Shown here one piece after another: positions 34,231 to 46,880 of a stretch of 64,000 bases of DNA. Source of the stretch: Heterodera schachtii (lineage: Eukaryota; Nematoda; Chromadorea; Rhabditida; Heteroderidae). Every line of letters starts with the position of its first letter. The first letter of the stretch is position 1. The notes under the pieces are model-generated. The model was not told the DNA's origin. It was given only the letters and a program-made list of their open reading frames with translations, and made no database searches. Location: assembly GCA_023374025.1 (NCBI GenBank), contig SIJG01000002.1:340998-404997 (forward strand). The letters run 5' to 3'. The position numbers were made by a program, and so were the translations under genes.

Positions 34231-36680
34231 TCAAATTTTTTATTTTTTTAATTATGAAAGTTTCCCTTAATGAAAAAAAAGAAAATGGTAAAAGAAAACA
34301 AACATTGACAAAAGGAAATAAATACAAACAAAAAAATAAAATAATTAAGTACTTAAGGAATAAATATAAATTAATGAACTCATTACAGAGATAAAGAGAA
34401 AATGATGAAAATCATAGAGTAAAAAATAAATTTGTATATGAAAATGAAACTTTTTGGGGATTATTCTTTATTTGTAAAGATGCTGCTTTAATCTCTAATT
34501 TTGAGTTAAATTCAATAAAAAACAAGAGATAAAGAGTAAATGATTAGCAAAAATAAAATTAATTAAATTTGATGCGAAATTTTTCTCACACTGTTTTTAA
34601 AACAAATAAATAATTAAAAATTATTCGTAATTTTTTTGGGCTGAAGGGTTGGAATAATTGTACACAAAACTTTCAACTTTCTTTGGATGTTCGGGAAAGA
34701 AAAATCAGTTTTAAAAAAATTAATTTATTCGTTTTTTAAATGAATTTGGACTATTACAATAAATATTTTTTAGAATGAGTGTTTATTCTTCTCTAATTTT
34801 TATTAAAAAAATATATAAAATTTTAAAGAAATAATACCGAAAATTATAAAAAAAAACATTGAAAATATTGCCTTTGCTATTATCACATCATAAATTGTTT
34901 AAAAATGAAGAGGCTTATTTATATAAATAAATATAAAATTATTTGACAAATGTTTTAATTTTCACATTGAAATGGGAAAGCCAAAAAATCATTTCTAACA
35001 AAAATTAATTGGAATGAAAAATAATAATTAATGAGAAAATAAGATATTACAAAGAAAAGAGAGCAAAAAAAAAAAAAAAACAATAATGAAAATTAATAAA
35101 ATAATAAAATTAATTTAAAAAGAAAAAATCAAAAAATTAATATTGATGAAATATAAAATAAAAACTCAAATAAATATTACATCTAACTTAATTGATTAAA
35201 AGATGATCTAACTACAAAATAAATAGGGAAACTGCTGATAAATGGACATCTATTTATTAAAAAATAATATTCGATAAAAATAATATGACAACACAAAATA
35301 TTTTAGTGGGTAAAAACTTAAACTTTTTTGGATTCTAATCATTTATTACGCCAAACTTATATTAAATAATCACTTTCATTTTTTCAAAGAAATTGGTTTT
35401 AAAATTTGAAATTTATTTTTAATAATTAATATTTATTTCTTGCAAATCACTAAAAAATTGTCAGAAAATAAGAATAATATAGAAAATAAATAAAGAAAGA
35501 AAAGTTTTTATAAAAAATTGTAATTTCAAATCTCTCCAAGAGATAAGCTTTAAAATATTTTCATGTATGTATTATGAACATGAAACTTTGGGGATTATTC
35601 TGTTCAAGATTATCGGTAAAAATTATTTCTAACACGTCCCTACAGAGTGCCGATGCCTAGGCCAAAATTTAAAATTATCTTCTGATTTATTAAACAAGAT
35701 AACAATTATAATTTTATATTAAGAATCACATATTACAACAAAATGAAACGGAACCAAAAAAAAGTCCAAAAATAATAATATAAAATAAAATTCAAATAAT
35801 TATTAAATTAATATTTAAAGAGCATTTCCATATAGTCAAGTTTGAAGTGAACATATCGAGATGGATTTAAATAAACTAATTTATTAATTTTTTATTAAAT
35901 GGATAAAATAAAATTAAAAAAAATTTTTAGATTTTCAAAGGATGAGTTTATTTACTCAAAAATTTAGCAAATTGCACTTTTTGTGAAGTGGCCAACCACG
36001 GGTCATAACAATCATCTAAATAAAAATAAACCACTAAAAATCTACATGTTTTAATAAAAGAATTATTTATTCTACAACAAAAAATAATTACAGATGAACC
36101 AAAATAACAATATATAAAGGAAAGTATTAAATCTATTTAATTATAAAATATTATATGAAATCTAATTTATTATTAAACAAATAGTTCTCATATTATTGAA
36201 AAAACATAACGGAGAAACACGAATTAATTCCTACAAACCATCAAGTTATTTTTAATGAACTGATGATTTCAAACGAAAAGTCATAAACAATAGCAAAAGA
36301 AATTGAATAATTCTTAAAGATAAAACGGAAATTGGAAGATGAAAAGAATTAAATAAAATATAATAACAATAATTATTAGTATTATTAAATTTAAATTAAT
36401 AACATTCAAAAGTTTTATTGAAATTAAATATTCTTTCATAAAAACACATATAAACATAATTAGGTAATAAATCTTAAACCAAATATTTACAATAAAAATA
36501 CAATCTTGAAATTAAAATTGAATACACCTGAAATCATTAAATTAATTAAAATTTCTTTATAAAAAGCAACACTTACAAATTGGAACGGGAAAACTCTGTT
36601 GATTAATTGACTTTTTGAATTTGATTATTAAAAAAGAGCTAAAGTGATACAATTAAATAATTTTAAAAATTAAAAAAGAA
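34231..36680. other. A+T-rich stretch with module frame
   Basis: GAAACTTTTTGGGGATTATTC near 34,445 and GAAACTTTGGGGATTATTCTG near 35,581 are a diverged local pair. CACGTCCCTACAGAGTGCCGATGCC at about 35,633 is a G+C core. TTTCTTGCAAATCACT with TTGTCAGAAAATAAG at about 35,430-35,470 is the block Q lead. No gene is seen. Confidence 0.4.
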
Positions 36681-37119
36681 AAATTTTTGAATGCGATTAA
36701 AAATAAAAATTGATGCTCAAAATATGTAAAAAATACAAATGACTAGCTCAATAATAATTAAATTTATTTATATATTTATTTATTTTTATTTACTGACGGT
36801 TGAACAGCCTGCGCCACCACAGTACGAAAATAAGCCAAAAACGCAAATATAAAATGAAAGTCGGCACAGATAAAAGGAAATATAAGGAAAAAATATATAG
36901 ACAATTGCAAAATAATGAATTTTTAAATTTTTATTATATATGCTAAAACAAATTTACATTTTTACATAAATAATTTTTTCCCCAAAAGTTTCTTAGAAAA
37001 AATTTAAAAAATCGGGACCCTTTTTGAATTTCATTCAAATACTCATCTCTTTGAAAACCGTTTTTATATAAAAATTTTTTGCTTCCATACTTTTGCACCT
37101 GACTGTATTTAAAAATTTT
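36681..37119 (+). repeat. Module remnants
   Basis: GCGATTAAAAATAAAAATTGATGCTCAAAATATG at about 36,690 repeats text near 26,357. GCCACCACAGTACGAAAATAAGCC with ATAAAATGAAAGTCGGCAC at 36,808-36,870 is the GGACGAGAATAAGCC-type module with another core. From 37,000 the sequence leads into the terminus below. The 74-codon minus frame is not supported. Confidence 0.45.
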
Positions 37120-37172
37120 TTTAATTGACCCGAATTCCGACCCGATATTTTTCTCGTCCCGGAACAACCCTG
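37120..37172 (-). mobile_element. hAT-like terminus fragment (CAGGGTTGTTCCGGGAC)
   Basis: The plus strand ends CCCGGAACAACCCTG at 37,172; on the minus strand this begins CAGGGTTGTTCCGGGACGAG, followed by repeated CGGG/TCGGG words (GACCCG occurs twice on +). No opposite end or target duplication was found. Confidence 0.4.
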
Positions 37173-37277
37173 AGATTTTTTTTATTATATTTGAAACACT
37201 TAAATAGTTAACTATAAACAGTGACCAAAAATGGCAAAAAATTGATAAAATATGAAAAATTACATTCTTATATTAAA

Positions 37278-37500
37278 AAGCATTCTTTTTAATCTCAAAT
37301 TTAACAAAAAATAAAATTATTGATGATAAAAAATAAATTCAGTAATTTTATAAATACAATAAAATATAATAAATATAAATCTTTAAATTTACATAAACCG
37401 AATTAAACCAATTTAGATGCAACGAATTGAGAAAAAACAGACGATCTGACCAAGAGTTAAAACGAATACATAAAAAGACAAAAAACAAAACAAAATAAAT
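37278..37500 (+). repeat. 222-bp direct repeat, copy 1
   Basis: From AAAGCATTCTTTTTAATC to GACAAAAAACAAAACAAAATA this is nearly identical to 38,741-38,962 (I see one change in the start and one ACATAAACC/AAATAAACC change). The centre holds a GC-core (ATGCAACGAATTGAG, CAGACGATCTGACCAAGAG). Older relatives are at 38,170-38,420 and 40,900-41,160. Confidence 0.85.
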
Positions 37501-38169
37501 GCATTAAAAAAAAAGAAAACAAATACACTTAAATATTTAAAAAAATTAATTTGATTAAGCATATAAATCCGATTATTTGAATTAAAATTTTTATTGTAAA
37601 TAATAAAAATTTAATTAAATAAGCATTTAATTAATATTTTATAAACAAATTTGAAAATTTTATATTAAATAAGAGAAGCTATTAAAATGAAATAGAAAAA
37701 ATTCAAATATCATAAAAGTAAACGGTAAGAAACAAGGCCAAAAGAAAAAGCCTTAATTATTCCTTATCTTAAGACAAATATGTAAAAAATCAGAAAAATA
37801 ACCCAACATTCAAAACACTAACTAACAAAACGAGGGGATAAAATAAGGAATTATAATTTTAAAAAAAAACTATTTATTATCTCATTTATTTTGTCTGAGA
37901 ATACCATATATTTGTGAAAATAAAAACCCTTTAAAAGCTTTATATAAAACTGCACTAAAATTTATGTGTTTTTTTTTGCCTTTTATACAGAGAGAAGCCA
38001 TGACGAGACACTTTTAAATAACAAAATTAATAAAAAATGTTATGTTACAAAATAAAAAGAAAAATACAATTAATTAATAATAATGATTCAAATCGAGAAC
38101 AGATTTGTGGAAAATTTGACAAAACTGGCAAACAATTATAATGAAAAATTAAATTGAATTCTATATTTA

Positions 38170-38420
38170 AAAAATCCTTATTAAATTTCAAATTTAACAA
38201 AAATTAAAAGTTTGATGATAAAATATAAATACAATAAATTTATATAAATACAACAAAAATATATAAAAATAAATTTGAAAATTACATAAAATAATTTAAC
38301 CAATTAAAATGGAATCGGGTAGATCAAGAACTCAATGATTTGATTGAGAATTAAAAAGGAATACATAAAAGGACAAAAACAACAAACAAAATAAAATGCA
38401 TAAATGCGAAAACAAATATT
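38170..38420 (+). repeat. Diverged relative of the 222-bp repeat
   Basis: Same order of frame words (ATTTAACAAAAATTAAAA, GATGATAAAATATAAA, GGAATACATAAAAGGACAAAAACAACAAAC) with the core GGAATCGGGTAGATCAAG in place of CAGACGATCTGACC. Confidence 0.6.
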
Positions 38421-38740
38421 GACAAATACAACAAAAAAATAATAAAAAATAATATTTATTCAATTAAAATACATAAACAATTGAAAGAATCCTAACAAAT
38501 ATTTGCAAATGATTGTATAAAACGAGGATTTCAAATTTAAATCCAAAATTTAAGTGAATGGCTCATAATGGATTTGAAAGAGCTAATATAAAAAGATACA
38601 ATCATTATTTCAAAAGAAAAATTATAAATTTATCCCATAGAAAACCCTAAAAATTTTGAAATTTTTTGTTTTTCCGGGACTGTTCTTATTTTTTTACGGA
38701 TTCTCTTCTTATGAGTTTTATATTTTTTAATTTCACCGCA

Positions 38741-38962
38741 AAGCATTCTTTTTAGTCTCAAATTTAACAAAAAATAAAATTATTGATGATAAAAAATAAA
38801 TTCAGTAATTTTATAAATACAATAAAATATAATAAATATAAATCTTTAAATTTAAATAAACCGAATTAAACCAATTTAGATGCAACGAATTGAGAAAAAA
38901 CAGACGATCTGACCAAGAGTTAAAACGAATACATAAAAAGACAAAAAACAAAACAAAATAGA
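38741..38962 (+). repeat. 222-bp direct repeat, copy 2
   Basis: Nearly identical to 37,278-37,500. At 38,962 the match stops abruptly and GAATCTCGACTTTAGGTCC follows, while copy 1 continues into ATGCATTAAAAAA as the older relatives do. Copy 1 therefore keeps the ancestral right flank and copy 2 is the derived one. Confidence 0.85.
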
Positions 38963-39430
38963 ATCTCGACTTTAGGTCCAGCACAAATTCCCACCCCTTC
39001 TCTTTTTCATTTTGAAAAAAAAATACTGCTTTTAACACAAATTTTCAATTTAAAAAATTACCTTTTAAAAACAAAATTGATTAAATTCCAAAAAAATTAA
39101 AAATAATTTATAAATAAAATAAAAATTAAATAATTAATAAATAATCAACTCATTATAATAAGTAAAATGATCTCTTAAAAATTAGAAAGAACATTGGTTT
39201 ATTTTTTAATGATACGAATTTATTATAAATAAATTTGAAGGAAAATAATATAATTTATAAAAACTGAAGAGCAAAAATACAGTTTAAATTAAAATGAATA
39301 AAAATAGAAAAATCCGAAATATAAGATAAATTAAACAATAATTTAATCTAGGTTTTAACTAAAATGAAAAAGACTTTTTTAATAATATTAAATTTATATT
39401 TTAGTAAAATTGGAAACAATTTAAATTAAA
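38963..39430. other. A+T-rich stretch after the derived copy
   Basis: Only low-complexity sequence is visible. The 75-codon minus frame at 38,811-39,038 runs out of the 222-bp repeat and has no counterpart at copy 1. Confidence 0.3.
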
Positions 39431-39510
39431 CCAAAATGAGCCTGTGAAACGATACGAGAACCGAGACAACAAAAACCTGAGAAATTTCTCGACTCGGGAA
39501 TCGATAACCA
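39431..39510. mobile_element. CGAGA / CTCGGGA island
   Basis: ACGAGAACCGAGACAAC, CCTGAGAAATTTCTCGACTCGGG. It parallels 40,195-40,282 in the same direction with decay, and may be an older copy of the same terminus. Confidence 0.35.
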
Positions 39511-39589
39511 AGAAATAAATTTTTTTTTTTTTTTAGCTGTTTTCAACAAAAAATTACTATCATTTGTTACGAAATTGAGAAAATTTTTT

Positions 39590-39700
39590 ACTTTTTTGGG
39601 GTTCGGAGGAGGGGGGGGGGGCTTTAACCACCTCAGCCCCTTCCCCCGTCCCCTGCCTACGCCCTGTGGGGGGGGGGGGGTCAGCGGACAATTTTGTGAA
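39590..39700 (-). mobile_element. G-tract island resembling a transposon end
   Basis: Eleven G at 39,611-39,621 and thirteen G at 39,668-39,680 flank a C-rich stretch. On the minus strand it reads ACAGGGCGTAGGCAGGGGAC followed by poly-purine and TTAAAGCCCCCC. Ends of the type CAGGGGCGTAGCC followed by G runs are widespread among animal hAT-like elements, so this may be one. The 60-codon minus frame here is only the repeat. Confidence 0.35.
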
Positions 39701-39769
39701 GGGCTTTAAACACCGAATTTGACAAATTTTTTTGCTTTTCAAACTACTTTTTGCGATACTCTTTTTCCT

Positions 39770-40282
39770 TAATTCTTTTGCGGAAGGATGGTGCTGTAGG
39801 CGCCGTCGGAAATTTTTTTTGACAATTTAAGTGTGATTTGTTAACATTTTGTCTAAAACTGCCATTTTTTGTTTTTAAGAAAATTCACGGGCGGCGCCGA
39901 CAGGCGCCAGCGATAAAAATTTGGATTTTTTGAGCGATTTCATATGTAACAGATTTTAGACAAAAAGTCCATTTTTATTAAAAATATAAGTTGAATGAAA
40001 CCATTTTATTTTGCTGATTTTATCAAAAAATATTTGAATTTTGCTGAGACGAAATGAGCCGGCGCCGGAAATTTTTGGGATTTTTAAAGAGTTTGTTTAG
40101 AAAATTTATTAAAAATTTCAATAATTTTCCTCTTTTCTCCCTTTACCGGCGACTCATTCCATGAAAGGGTCATCCTTAACAGTGTAAAAAGTTCCCGGTT
40201 TCCGAGACTAAAACCCGAGACCGAGAAGCGAAAAACCCGAGAAATTTCCCGAGTCGGGAACTGAGACTCTCGCACATCCCTA
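39770..40282 (-). mobile_element. Composite element: three GGCGCC hairpins plus CTCGGGA terminus
   Basis: Hairpin sites: about 39,791-39,810 (GTAGGCGCCGTCGG), 39,889-39,912 (GGCGGCGCC / GGCGCCAGC around GACA) and 40,059-40,068 (CCGGCGCCGG, a perfect palindrome). The inter-hairpin text (GATAAAAATTTGGATTTTT, GCGATTTCATATGTAACAG, AAAAATATAAGTTGAATGA) matches 58,918-59,030. From 40,195 CGAGA/CTCGGGA words repeat and the segment ends CGCACATCCCTA at 40,282; the minus strand starts TAGGGATGTGCGAGAG, a hAT-like end. The opposite end is not found. Confidence 0.55.
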
Positions 40283-40309
40283 GACAATATGAAAGTCTGA
40301 AATTTTTAA

Positions 40310-40440
40310 GATTAAATTATTCACGGAAAAATCGTGAATGACCCCGTGAATCGTGACCGTGATCGAAAAAATTTTGTTCAAAAAATGACAAAATTTTACG
40401 CTTTTGAGCCAATTTTTTAACTGAACTTGTTAAGATTTTG
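40310..40440. repeat. CACGG/CCGTGA island fragment
   Basis: TATTCACGGAAAAATCGTGAATGACC, then CGTGAATCGTGACCGTGATCG. The motif is that of the termini at 7,783-7,892 and 62,413-62,550. It starts about 30 bp after the CTCGGGA terminus, so two terminus types are nested or adjacent here. Confidence 0.4.
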
Positions 40441-40640
40441 CATATTAATTCTTTTGCTTAATCCGTCTCCTCACCACGATTCATTAAAAATATTTCTCGA
40501 AAAATTTGTCCCATTATTATTTCTCAGTTTTTGGCATGTTTAATTAAATATTTTTAAACATATTTTTACCGGTCCAACTAAATTAGTCTAATCCCTCAAA
40601 AAGGTTTTTGGGGATCTCGACATTGTGAGCTGATTTGTAT
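40441..40640. repeat. Family S fragment
   Basis: CACGATTCATT, then AAAATTTGTCCCATTATTATTTCTCAG and TTTTGGCATGTTTAATTAAAT parallel 52,762-52,830 and 14,954-15,030. This copy has no MITE at the GATTCATT site, making it a second empty site for the 52,551 element. Confidence 0.55.
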
Positions 40641-40899
40641 GGTAATTTTAAAATTCATTAATATACGTTTACAATTTAAAGAATGCAAGCATAATAAATG
40701 TAAAAAAGAAAAACTTTAGTGAGACGAAAATGAAAAAATTTTTATGAACTTTGCAATTATTTCTTTCCTAATTTTTAAAAAAGCAAAAAATGATCGAAAT
40801 AAATATAATAGAAAGATATAATAATTTTTCAAAATCGAAAAAAATAATATTATTATGCAAAGAATATAAGTAAAACAATAATTTAATTAAATAGATTTT
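40641..40899. other. A+T-rich gap
   Basis: No feature recognised. Confidence 0.3.
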
Positions 40900-41160
40900 T
40901 TCCATTTAACTTTTAAAGATTGGTGATAAAAAATAAATTCAATAAATTTATAAATTTATAAATACAGATAAAAATATAATAATAAAATTTACCTAAACAT
41001 AATTAAACATATTAAAATGGAACGGGGTTGAACAGAAGCTGAATGAACTAATCGAGAATAAAATGAATAATTAAAAAGACAAAAACAACAAACAAAATAA
41101 AATGCATTAAAAAAGAAAATAAATATTGACAAAAAGAAACACAAACAAAAAAATATAATT
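40900..41160 (+). repeat. Diverged relative of the 222-bp repeat
   Basis: GATTGGTGATAAAAAATAAATTCAATAAATT, core GGAACGGGGTTGAACAGAAG, tail AAAAAGACAAAAACAACAAAC and ATAAAATGCATTAAAAAAG. Same frame as 37,278 and 38,170 with another core. Confidence 0.6.
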
Positions 41161-43985
41161 TAAATGAAATACATAAAAAATTGAGAGGATTCTAACAAGA
41201 AAAGATATATGACTTTTAAATATTAATCCAATAAAAAGTAATATTTATAAAAAGAAAATTATTTGTACATATGAAAAAGCACAGAATCTACAGCTTATTT
41301 AATGAAAGTTCTTAATAAGTGCTGATTTATTTATTCTTTGTTTATTTATAAAAAATGAGCTAAAAAGAGTCAAATAAGTTTGACTCAATACTTAAAAAAG
41401 AGAATAAAAATATAGTCTTTGATTCATTTTCCAATTTTATTCCATAATACATTCTTTCATCATTCAAAAAATGTCCAAATATTTGCCATATTTTTGAAAA
41501 ATCTAGGAATATATAAAAATATTAAATAAATGTCCTAAAATGTCCAACTTTATGTCAATTTGAAGAATTTAGTTAAATTTTGAGGATTTTTTTATGAAAA
41601 TTAACAAATGGCAATATATTTTTAAAATTATTTTTTATATTTAAATTTCAAATTTAATGAAATAAAAACTGAAAATAATAAATCTAACTAAAATTTTCAA
41701 AAAAAAACTTTTAAAATTGTAATTGTTTGCAGTTTAAGTCCTAAAATTTAAAAAGCGAATACAATACTCTTATTGTTTTTAATAATTTTCGAGATGCTTT
41801 AAATATATTAATGGGAAAAAAGATTTAAATTATTATAAATAAATAAATTATTTCAAATAAGAACCAAAGACTAAAGTTAAAGAAAAGAAAAAACTTACAA
41901 AAGTCCCAACTATACATATTTGGCAATTTCCAACCCAACACGGTCATCAAGGGCGGATACCGAACTATGTAGATATTAAATAATAAATAAATTTAAACAA
42001 ACAACCCACAAAAAATCTATAACTAAGAAATAATTTAAATTGAAAATTAATAAACAAAAACCATGAAAACTGTTTAAAGAAATTATAAAATTTAATTAAG
42101 CACAGAAATATTATTTTAATACAATTCTTAGGAAGAAATTATTTTGTTAATTAGTTAAAATTCGTTATTATTTTCAAAAGATAGTGAATAATTAAAAAAG
42201 GGAAAATTATAAAATTTTTTGTCGAACAACCCGAATAATGTAAATAATAAATTTAATGCAACAAATTATTTAATGATATAAATAAAAATGGACGTACTTA
42301 AAAAAAGGCCCAAAGAATCAATTCTTAATTAATTCCTTATTCTTAAAACCTTAAAAAATACACTATAAAAAATATAAAATATTGATCATTTCATAAGACA
42401 AACAGAAAATAAACCGTCTCCACCATCGTCAACATAACGTTGTTGATGCCGAGGGATTAAAACAATTATAATTTTAAAAATGAAATTAAATAAGCTTTAT
42501 AACTACTAAGTTTAATTACATTAAAAAGCTGGGGAAATAAAGTAAAATGAGTAATGCACTTATATAGAAAAGATTTATAAATTATCAAAATACAGAAAAA
42601 CCATAAAAACAGAACTGAATGGACAATATTAAAAAATAAAATATTTGCATGTTATATAATAATATAAAAATGGACAAATATAAAATAGAAAAGGACCCAA
42701 CCCATTATAATTTTGTAAAATAACAAAATGAATTATTGCATTGGGAAAAACTATATTATGAAAAATACGTATAAGAAAAGATATTGAGGAACAATTTGAG
42801 AAAAAGTTGAAGAGGCTGAAGACATGAGAAAAGGAAAAAATAGATTTAAAAATACGAAATAACTAAAAATAAGTTTAAAGTTAAAAAAATCAAAATAATT
42901 TTTAAATAAATTATTTATAAGAGATGAAAATGATTGAAAGAATTGGAAACCAGAAAATAAGACTTAAATATCAAATTCAGAAAATTATTAAAAAAATGAT
43001 TTACCAGTGGTAATTGGTGGAATTTCTTTTAGCAAATTTTATTCAAAATACTAATTTATATTTTAATTTATTATAAAAATCCATAAAAATGATTTATAAT
43101 GACGAATTGTTTTTCATTAAAATATGAATATGCGATGAGAAAAACGAAGCTAGGAATGAGTTAAAGAGTGCTCTCGGTCGTGTCCCGAATGTTATTAAAT
43201 TCTAAGGAAATTTAAAAATTGAGGAATTGCTTGAGAAGAAACATTCAGCGGCTAAAAGGCTAAAAGTTAATTTTAATAAACCGATAATATTATAGATTTA
43301 AATATTCTATTATGTATAAGTAAAAATTTGATAAATAAATTTAAAAAGTTAATAATAATTCACAAGAGGAAATTAAAAGAAACAGAAGAGGTTAAAGAAA
43401 TTAGTGGATAACTATTCGGAATTACATATTCCTAAAAATTACAGAAAATAATAAAAAATAATTAACAAATTAAAATGCATTCCAAATCGAGTGAGATATA
43501 AGGCAAAGCGGGGTCAAATCAAGAATTTAAATTAAATAAAATTCAAATTAAATTAAAAATAAATAACAATATTTAATAGATGAATGAATATTTTAAGAAA
43601 ATTAAAATCAATCGTTAAAAATTGCGCAAAAATTAAAAAGAAATGCAATTAAAATATTGTAAACCATAACGACATCTTTTTAGTAAAGCAGCCAAAGTTT
43701 GAATGTTTTAAAAATAAACAGCAGGCGCGCAGAATTGCTTCACATACAATTGCAATTTAAAAAAAACATAAAAAATTATTGAATTAATCAATTTAAAGTT
43801 ATTTATTTATTTTAATATGTATAATTATTATTGTAATTGAAATGTTAGTAATTATTAATAAAAGTGAAAAATTTTCTTCCTTAATTATTGAAAAATAAAA
43901 TTAAATAAAACACTAATTCCTAACATATAAAAATTTTAAACCACAAAATTATTTGAAAAAAAAGAATTGACAACATCGTTAACAT
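41161..43985. other. A+T-rich stretch made of module pieces
   Basis: Cores seen: CCAACCCAACACGGTCATCAAGG (about 41,931, followed by the AACAAACAACCCACAAAA and TAAGCACAGAAATATT frame), CGTCTCCACCATCGTCAAC with AACGTTGTTGATGCCGAGGG (about 42,417-42,455), GAGGCTGAAGACATGAG (about 42,812), GAAGCTAGGAATGAG with CTCTCGGTCGTGTCCCG (about 43,147-43,187), and GGCGCGCAGAATTGC (about 43,724). None has an open frame. No gene or RNA is supported. Confidence 0.4.
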
Positions 43986-44399
43986 GGAAATAAAAATAAT
44001 AAATATATACAGAAATAAATTAAAACACATATAAACTCAATTAATTCCAAAATGGGAAATATTTTTACGAAATGTGAAAATATTTTCGTGGAGATCATGA
44101 TAAATAAAAAGCAAGTGCCAATAATTATGTCAGTGATAAATTTCAATAACACAACAAGAGAATAAAAAGAAATTAACAAATGAATTTTATAGACACACTG
44201 AACAAATCCATAAAAAAGAAATCAATTAAATTTAATTGCTACAACCGATCAAATACATAAAAACAAACAGATTTAATAAAAAATATAAAAAATTCAATTT
44301 GAAACAATGTGATGATAAAAAATGATTTCTGTTTTTTTATAAATCATCATAAAATAAAACTTCTTACAAATTAGTGTAATTTTCTGAATATTTTTATAC
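43986..44399. other. Module frame before the orientation switch
   Basis: AACACATATAAACTCAATT and GGAGATCATGATAAATAAAAAG echo 21,970-22,040. At about 44,330-44,420 the + strand changes from A-rich to T-rich. Confidence 0.4.
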
Positions 44400-46230
44400 T
44401 TTTAATTTTTTAATTGTCAATCCAATGATTTATGTTCTGATTCTGTTCATTTTGCTTTTCCTTTTTCTTTTTATGTTTTTTTTTAATTTTTATTGTTTAA
44501 ATAAACTTAACTTATCACTAGGGCTTATATTTTTAGGTGATAAAAACTGCCAAAATAGGTGGCTTTTAAGTTCTAGTGCTAATATCTCGAAAAGTAGCTC
44601 AACAATAGCGCAAAAAAAAAACAATAACATGCTTTTTGTACGTTTCAGACTACGGAGAGCTCAGTAAAAAATACTTATGACTATGCAATTTGTTTTGGTA
44701 TTCCCACGGAATAAACAAATTATGACACTGTTAAATAATTAAATATTTTGCATTTTTTTCATTTCCTTTTTGAAATAACTTTTTGATATTTTCATTAAAA
44801 ATGCAATTTAAAATTTTTAAAGTAAAATCAGTTAAAAGTCTCAGCAAAATAATCAAAATAAAACAGACAGTGAAAAATTATAATTTTTTTTCATTATTTA
44901 ATATAATTTTGATTTTTAAAAAATTGTCCGAAAAATCAACTTGTTTTATCACATTGTTTCGGTTGACTTTTTGTTACTTTTACTATTTATTATACAAAAA
45001 TTAAAAATTTGTTTTGGTTTTTTAATTTTATTTCTGATTAAATTTACATGATAATATTACGTTCTTTTATTAAATATTTCTCATTCGTTGGATTTTGATT
45101 TGCTTTTTAAATTTATTAATTTTTATTTTTAATTTCATGAGGTGTTAAAGAGGACGTTGTCCCTCTTCCATTCTCATCATCCTCTTTATTTATTCTTTTA
45201 ATTTAAAATAGTTTTTAAAGTTTATATGTATTTTTATTAAATTTAATGTATTTTATTCTATCATTTTATTGCTTTGATTCCGAGTTTATTTATTTTATAA
45301 TTTCTTAATTCTTATGCTGTTTTATTTTGTTTTTTATTTATTATTATGTTTTTCCATGTTTTTTTTCTGTTATGAAGCTTATGAACTTTCCTTCACCTTT
45401 CTTTTTATTTAACGTTTCTTTTTCTTTGTAATGCCAAATTAATTACTTAACTTTTAAAGATTTTCCCATAATTTTTTTCATCAAATTTTAACTAATTAAT
45501 GATTTTATAGAAATTACAATTGAATTTATTTCTTTTTAATTATGCTCCTCAGTAAATGTAAAAAATTGTTAAATCCCTCTTACCTTGCTATTCTTTTATG
45601 CATTCAATTGAATAAATATATTAAAAACAAAATATTTATATTATATTAAAAATTGTTTTATCTTTATGTGACTTAAAATGAAAAAAATTTAATTTAATAG
45701 GTATAAATATCAAATAACACAAATTTTACATTTATTCTTCTTTTTAAAATTATTATAAGAATATAAAATAAAGTAATTATATATTTAAAGATTATATTTT
45801 GGATATGTTTTAATTTATTAATTATTTATGGATGAAATATTGTTATCTGTTTAATTGATGTTAATGACGTATTTTTCCTGTATAATTTTAATTTTTCTTT
45901 TCTTCAACTCATGCCGCTTTCATAGTATTTTCAATCAACATTCGCTGCAAGATGCTGCTTTAAATTCAATAATATTTCAGATGTGAGCTTTAGTTCAAAT
46001 TTAAATTCAAAAATTTTCTTTACTTTTATTTTGTGTTTTTGATTTTGTTTATTTTTTTAAATTAAAAATTATGCTTTTTATTACAATATCACATTCGTTT
46101 GGTGTTTGTTATTTGCTTTTTAATATACGATCTGTTTATTTTTTAAAATTATTATTATTTTTTTACGTTAAAAACTTTCACTAAAATAGGCATTTTTGTG
46201 ATTATTAAGTTGTTGATTAAATTTTTGTGT

Positions 46231-46655
46231 TACTTTCGTTTATATCAAATTATGTCAATGTTCAGGTCTTTTTTTAGGGAAATCCTGAAAATTTTTGGTC
46301 TCAGGTGCGTCTTTTTCGAATTTTCTTAAAAGTTATTTTATCACCTCAAGTCGACTTTTTTCTAACATTGTAGAAATGGCTGGTTAAAATAGGAATAGCG
46401 AACCTTTTTAGTGTTTCCTTCCTTTTCTTTTAGGCTAATTTATAATTGCTCATTTTTATTAATAGGGGTCTGAGCGAAAAATATTATGATGAAATTTGGT
46501 TCAATTTCGTTAATCGAATTAAATAATCACGTTAAATTTCTCTACCTGCAATTCAGAATGTTTCTTTTATTAAAATTTTTGAAATTTTTATGCCCAAAAT
46601 CACACAAAATTTACCACTTTATGTTTAAAAAAAATTAGGCCAAATAAAAAATGAG
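46231..46655. other. Single-copy-looking stretch inside the inverted block
   Basis: Less A+T-extreme text (GGTCTCAGGTGCGTC, CACCTCAAGTCGAC, GGGGTCTGAGCGAAAAA, ATCACGTTAAATTTCTC) has no second copy that I can see in this window. No frame or RNA fold is convincing; it may be a decayed transposon. Confidence 0.3.
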
Positions 46656-46880
46656 TATTTTTAGTGCTTAATCTGTCAAATCATGCCAAAATTTACAAAA
46701 TTTTCTCTGGCAGTTCCTATCACCAGCCCCAGACTATCTGTAAACGAGTTGAGCCATTGAGCCAAATTTTCAAAAGATTTACCCAGCGGCGCGTTCTGCA
46801 CCGCTGGACCACAGCATCTTCCTCAATTAAAAAAAATCGACTTCACGGTCTACCTATTTGTTTTTGACCAACTTTCCAAG
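46656..46880. repeat. GGCGCC hairpin family, diverged copy
   Basis: CCAGCGGCGC at 46,783-46,792 pairs with GCACCGCTGG at 46,798-46,807 around GTTCT, with one mismatch. A decayed site (CTGGCAGTTCCTATCACCAG) precedes it at about 46,708. The loop differs from the family TATC, so this is an old copy. The 67-codon frame is only the repeat. Confidence 0.5.
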
